DNA of 25,195 bases from positions 1 through 25,195 of the forward strand of contig QXVZ01019027.1 of the NCBI GenBank assembly GCA_008931825.1, read 5' to 3'. The translations under genes and the position numbers were made by a program. The notes below the pieces were generated by a model. That model was not told the origin of the DNA, made no database searches, and saw only the letters and a list, made by a program, of their open reading frames with translations. Positions 21,601 to 25,195 of this stretch are shown here, piece after piece; position 1 is the stretch's first letter; each line of letters opens with the position of its first letter. Origin of the DNA: Phallusia fumigata. Lineage: Eukaryota > Chordata > Ascidiacea > Phlebobranchia > Ascidiidae.

Positions 21601-21619
21601 ACTTGCTTAATAGTATTTA

Positions 21620-21700
21620 CATGCATAAGTGGGATTACGGAATGTCGCCTGTGGTGGGAACCGCGATTCGACCCCGCGCACAACAGAAATCTGTCAAAAG
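21620..21700 (+). repeat. Possible tRNA-derived SINE head
   Basis: TGCATAAGTGG resembles an A box. About 38 nt later, GCGATTCGACCCC resembles a B box, with GTCGCCTGTGGTGGGAACC in between, as in many tRNA-derived SINEs. The 3' body and borders are not defined. Confidence 0.3.
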
Positions 21701-22780
21701 CACTGCGGGGTTTCATATGTTTCGTTGGCGGTTGATTACGAACATGATTGCGTGTTCCATTATGAGAAATACCAATGCTCAGAGGACAGTCACTCCGTCT
21801 GTCCGCCGTATCCATAAGATACATACCTTGTGTTATATAGGCGTCTTTCATGCTAAAGACAAAATGCAAGCGAATAAGAACGATCGCGATAATAGCAGTT
21901 ACGTTGAAGGACAGGACGACCCAAACCAATATTTGGCACACACATGCAAACAGATAATCATAAGCGTTACAACCCCCAATACAGGCGCAAGCGTGCATTC
22001 ACAACTTGATGGGGCCTAATTAATATTCATTCTTAAGCATTAGTATAATTTGACAGAATCCCACCTTTAACTCCACCGCTTTATCTAAAAGGGCATGAAT
22101 TAACTCCGATTCGGTTTAATGAAAGATAAATATGTTTAAAAATAGGTATTACACATGACTGCTTGGGACAAATCGCTAAAATAAGCACATGCTGATTAAA
22201 GAAAAAATGATATCTGGCAAGAAACGAAGACTGTTATGAATTGGGAAAGTCGTTGAGCAAGGATTAATTGTTGGGCATGATAAACTTACCAACCCTATAC
22301 AAATCAATGGTCATCCATGTTGAATACAGCAGGCCTCAACGACAACTGACGTCACAACAGCTGCGCACACAGTATTTACGTCGCAAACAATAGATTTAAA
22401 TCAGGAAATTCAGAAATGTGTCTAAATCAGGAGCGCGATTAGATTTGCGGTGCCACAACCAGTTGGAAAGAAATTACGCTGTTTCTGTCATAAAAATGTT
22501 CGCAGTGACATGCCGTTAGTGAATTGGTATTGTTGGCGATTTAGATGTTGATTCAGTACCGACCAAGTGGTAGCAAGTTTCGTTTAAATTGTTGCGAACT
22601 GTTGTAATCACTATATGAACTACTGATTCTAAATTAACCAGCTTAGTTCATAGAAAGTATGATAGCGTCGCAGACCACGATTTATAGAAACCTTTTACCC
22701 AACTAAATAATTTCTTAAGTATATGCTATTTGTAACAGTGCATTTTAAAATTTTACTTCTTTGTAAAGCGAAGTGTTACC

Positions 22781-25195
22781 ATGTACGGGTTATTACTGGA
22801 GAGCATAGTAGATTGCATTCACGAAGAATGGGGGGAGGGAATGTGGATGCAGCTTGTCCACGAGGTGGGGATAGACAGCGTCGGATTTTCTGTGCACAAC
22901 GTAAGTAATACGAATATTTTCTCATTAAAAAAAGATTGCAATCAGTTTAATATTAAAATAACACAGTTGTTTTCTTAAATTGTTTTTGTCCGTAGGTGTA
23001 TGAAGAAACCATGGTCCCCATGATCGCCCAACACTTATCACGAATTCTTCAACTGAGCGAAGACATCATAATGTTCAAGGTGATAAACAAACATTTTGTT
23101 TACATTTTTAAACGACACTATCGATGGCTTTTTTAAAGGTCGTTGGTACATATTGATGTATAATAGTTTATGTTAAGGTTGAATATGCCCTGTTTATTTC
23201 TATGTGCTCTGAAATTTTAAAGACTGACCAAAAATGCCCGAAATTTTAAAGACTGACCAAAAATACAGATAATTCAAGTAAGCATTGAAATTAGGTTCCA
23301 AATTCGACCGTATTTTTTACCAAATATTCGGTTTCCACCCAAATATTTGCAAAGCGACACATGCATGGCAGTTGTACAAAACCTTCTGACATTTCTTGAC
23401 AGTTTGGAGGGCATTTTATGACGTTCGTGTCCAGCTATGGTTACGATCAAATCACAAAAGTTCTTGGGCGTCGTATCCGGGACTTTATCAACGGACTTGA
23501 CAACTTGCATGATTATATCAGCAATCTTTATAAGGATATTAAACCACCAAGGTACAATGTGGATATTTTTTTTTTCTTTTTTGTCCCTAGGATCACTATC
23601 ACTACATACTTATACTTTTGTCTTTCATTCGATATCAATGATAAAAGTAGATGCATTATACAGGGTTTTGAACATTTTTTTTAAAAAGAGTTCAGATGGT
23701 GAAAAGTGTACGTTACAGCAGTTATTTAACACAAAAAGATTTTGTTTAGCTTTTACGTGGAGAAAGAAGACAATGAGGGCATCACTTTCCATTACAACAC
23801 ACCTCGAAAGTACCTCGGCTTTATTCATTATGTGAGAGGAATCGTTCACGCGGCGGCGGCGATGTATTATAATCTGCCCGATGCGAGCGTCGAAATTCTC
23901 AAACAGGAAATGGTTGGAGAAGTCACGCACGGTGTATTGAGGTAAGGTTTTATTTGTTTACATTTAAATCTGTTAAGTTACCAGATGAAAATTTCTCGGT
24001 GCGAAATAGAGATAATTGGTACTGTAGGCTAAGCATGAGCAACGGAGAGGTGTGGATTTCTTTATTTTATTGTCCACAACAATGGGACCAGGATTGGAAA
24101 ACCAATAACACTTTACTTACGAACTGCACTCTTTTTTTTCAACAAAATCANGTAAGGTTTTATTTGTTTACATTTAAATCTGAAGTGAACAGATGAAAAT
24201 ATCTCGGTGCGAAATAGAGATAATTGGTAATGTAGGCTAAGCATGAGCAACGGAGAGGTGTGGATTTCTTTATTTTATTGTCCACAACAATGGGACCAGG
24301 ATTGGAAAACGAATAACACTTTACTTACAAACTGCACTCTTTTTTTTCCTTGTAAAGGCAATTCAAAACAAAAAAATAAAAAAGGAAATTACTTACTCTA
24401 TTATCTGCAGTTGTCAGAATCAATAAGTCATTTTAGCCATGTAAGGCTTGCCGCAGGATCACGAACTAAATTGTGCAAATCTACTTTTTTGCCTGCAGGA
24501 TCACGTTCCAAAACTGTTCTGTTGATCAACAAGGGTCTTGGATGCCGGCGTTGGCAAAACTTCGCACTGTCACACCAGTTACTGTAAACAGCGATGTCGT
24601 GTTCAACTCCTTCCCTTTCTCGATTATCTTCAGTCAGGTAATAAGACCATTGACCCAGCAAAAAGCAACATTTGAGGTCTTGACTAAAACACACAACTAT
24701 CCGATTTTCCCCTAACAGAACATGGAAGTATTGACTTGCGGAGCCGGAGTCGTTAAAACGTTTCCAACCCTAGTGGGGAAAAAGATCACTGATTTTTTTG
24801 TTTTGACAAAACCGATTGGAATGCCACTGTCCTGGTCATTTGTAAGTACTCAATATATATTTGGTTGTGTAAGTTTTGAGCTAAGATGGGCTCCGAAAAG
24901 ACCGAAGCAGACACTTGTCATGTAAATAATCGCAGTTGCAATATTTGGAATGTGGTTATTGATTCGTTAGTTTAATTGGGTAGTATTCATTTCCATTGAA
25001 TATAAATGCAACAAAAACACGATTTCAGATGAAGAACCGTCCTGTTAACATCCTCGTCGAATTAACTTCAACCGTTGCTTTGTGGGCAGAATACGAAGAA
25101 TATTTAAGATCACAAGGTATAGGGCATATTATCTAACTCCCCTGTTATAAAAGTAAAGCGACAATATCTGTGTTCAGAAATTCTTGATCCCGAGC
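22781..25195 (+). CDS. Atypical soluble guanylate cyclase, N-terminal eight exons (partial)
   Basis: Exons: 22781-22900, 22996-23079, 23403-23551, 23750-23941, 24499-24637, 24719-24841, 25029-25116 and 25178 to beyond the window end. All introns are GT-AG and in phase. Residues 1 to about 180 form an H-NOX haem domain beginning MYGLLLESIVDC. His104, in GLDNLHDY, is the proximal haem ligand (His105 in vertebrate beta1). The haem-propionate motif YxSxR appears as YNTPR (133-137). The following exons start the PAS-like region (SFPFSIIFSQ, then FPTLVGKKITDFF). Soluble guanylate cyclases make cGMP in response to NO or O2. The opening, with IDSVGFSVHNVYEE and VLGRRIRDFINGLDNLHDY, resembles the atypical insect Gyc88E type more than vertebrate beta1. 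The catalytic domain lies outside the window. The intron 23942-24498 contains a duplicated segment with an N at the join. Confidence 0.93.
23211..23265 (+). repeat. Short tandem duplication in a cyclase intron
   Basis: The unit GAAATTTTAAAGACTGACCA with its following bases occurs twice in a row (23211-23239 and 23240-23265), nearly identical. It lies in the intron before the haem-ligand exon. No function is apparent. Confidence 0.8.
23942..24349 (+). repeat. Direct duplication of about 199 bp separated by an N
   Basis: Copy 1 (23942-24140) and copy 2 (24152-24349) share about 95% of bases in the same orientation. Both start with GTAAGGTTTTATTTGTTTAC and end in a T-rich run after CTGCACTC. 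The only ambiguous base in the window is at 24151, immediately before copy 2. The first copy starts exactly at the donor of the cyclase exon that ends at 23941. This is probably an assembly join of two alleles, though a true intronic duplication is possible. Confidence 0.85.

Larger units (their letters stand above)
20013..22780. other. Stretch with mobile-element traces, upstream of the cyclase
   Basis: No recognised gene. It contains an 18-bp tandem repeat at 20920-20955, hAT-like sequence from 21342, a tRNA-derived SINE-like segment near 21620-21700, and a 212-codon open frame on the minus strand (21360-21998) overlapping both. A perfect TGACGTCA (22347-22354) next to an E-box CAGCTG lies about 430 bp upstream of the cyclase start codon and may belong to its promoter. 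Confidence 0.4.

Noticed and set aside
23954-24587. Frames containing MSNGEVWISLFYCPQQWD as cyclase coding sequence
   Set aside because: They lie inside the intron between exons that join in phase with conserved H-NOX and PAS sequence; they appear twice only because of the duplication.

Overview
The window is eukaryotic nuclear DNA: AT-rich, with short introns bounded by GT...AG, tRNA-derived repeats and animal-type gene families. Compact genes, introns mostly of 50-600 bp, and an apparent join between two diverged copies suggest a highly polymorphic invertebrate chordate. An ascidian of the Ciona type is my best guess. That is inference; no sequence here proves the species.

Layout. (1) 1-2424: no recognisable exon, probably a large intron of the first gene. 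(2) 2425-6670, +: last nine exons of a class II phosphoinositide 3-kinase (half of the kinase domain, then PX and C2). (3) 6671-8588: gene-free. (4) 8589-10338, +: seven-exon SCO1-type mitochondrial copper chaperone. (5) 10339-14165: repeat-rich region with two copies of one tRNA-derived SINE, a fragment copied from the guanylate cyclase gene, a long imperfect inverted repeat and one possible coding exon. (6) 14166-16052, -: complete seven-exon aspartylglucosaminidase (AGA). (7) 17065-18261, +: complete intronless ferrochelatase (FECH), divergent from AGA. (8) 19003-19783, -: a plausible two-exon gene of unknown function, with a possible divergent first exon at 19931 (+). (9) 20013-22780: mostly mobile-element-like sequence. 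(10) 22781 to the window end, +: first eight exons of an atypical soluble guanylate cyclase (H-NOX haem domain and the following PAS region). It continues beyond the window.

The genes do not form an operon. SCO1 (copper for cytochrome oxidase), FECH (haem synthesis) and the cyclase (a haem sensor) share a haem/respiration theme, but their order may be chance.

The observations most worth a second look are: the PI3K activation loop reads Asp-Phe-Ala instead of Asp-Phe-Gly; a 67-nt, splice-site-bounded near-copy of the cyclase's haem-ligand exon lies 11 kb away on the opposite strand; the cyclase resembles the insect/nematode atypical class; a direct duplication with a single N at its join looks like an assembly or haplotype junction; and two loci carry sequences like the hammerhead-ribozyme core of Penelope-like elements. 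I found no CRISPR array, prokaryotic operon or obviously new enzymatic system.
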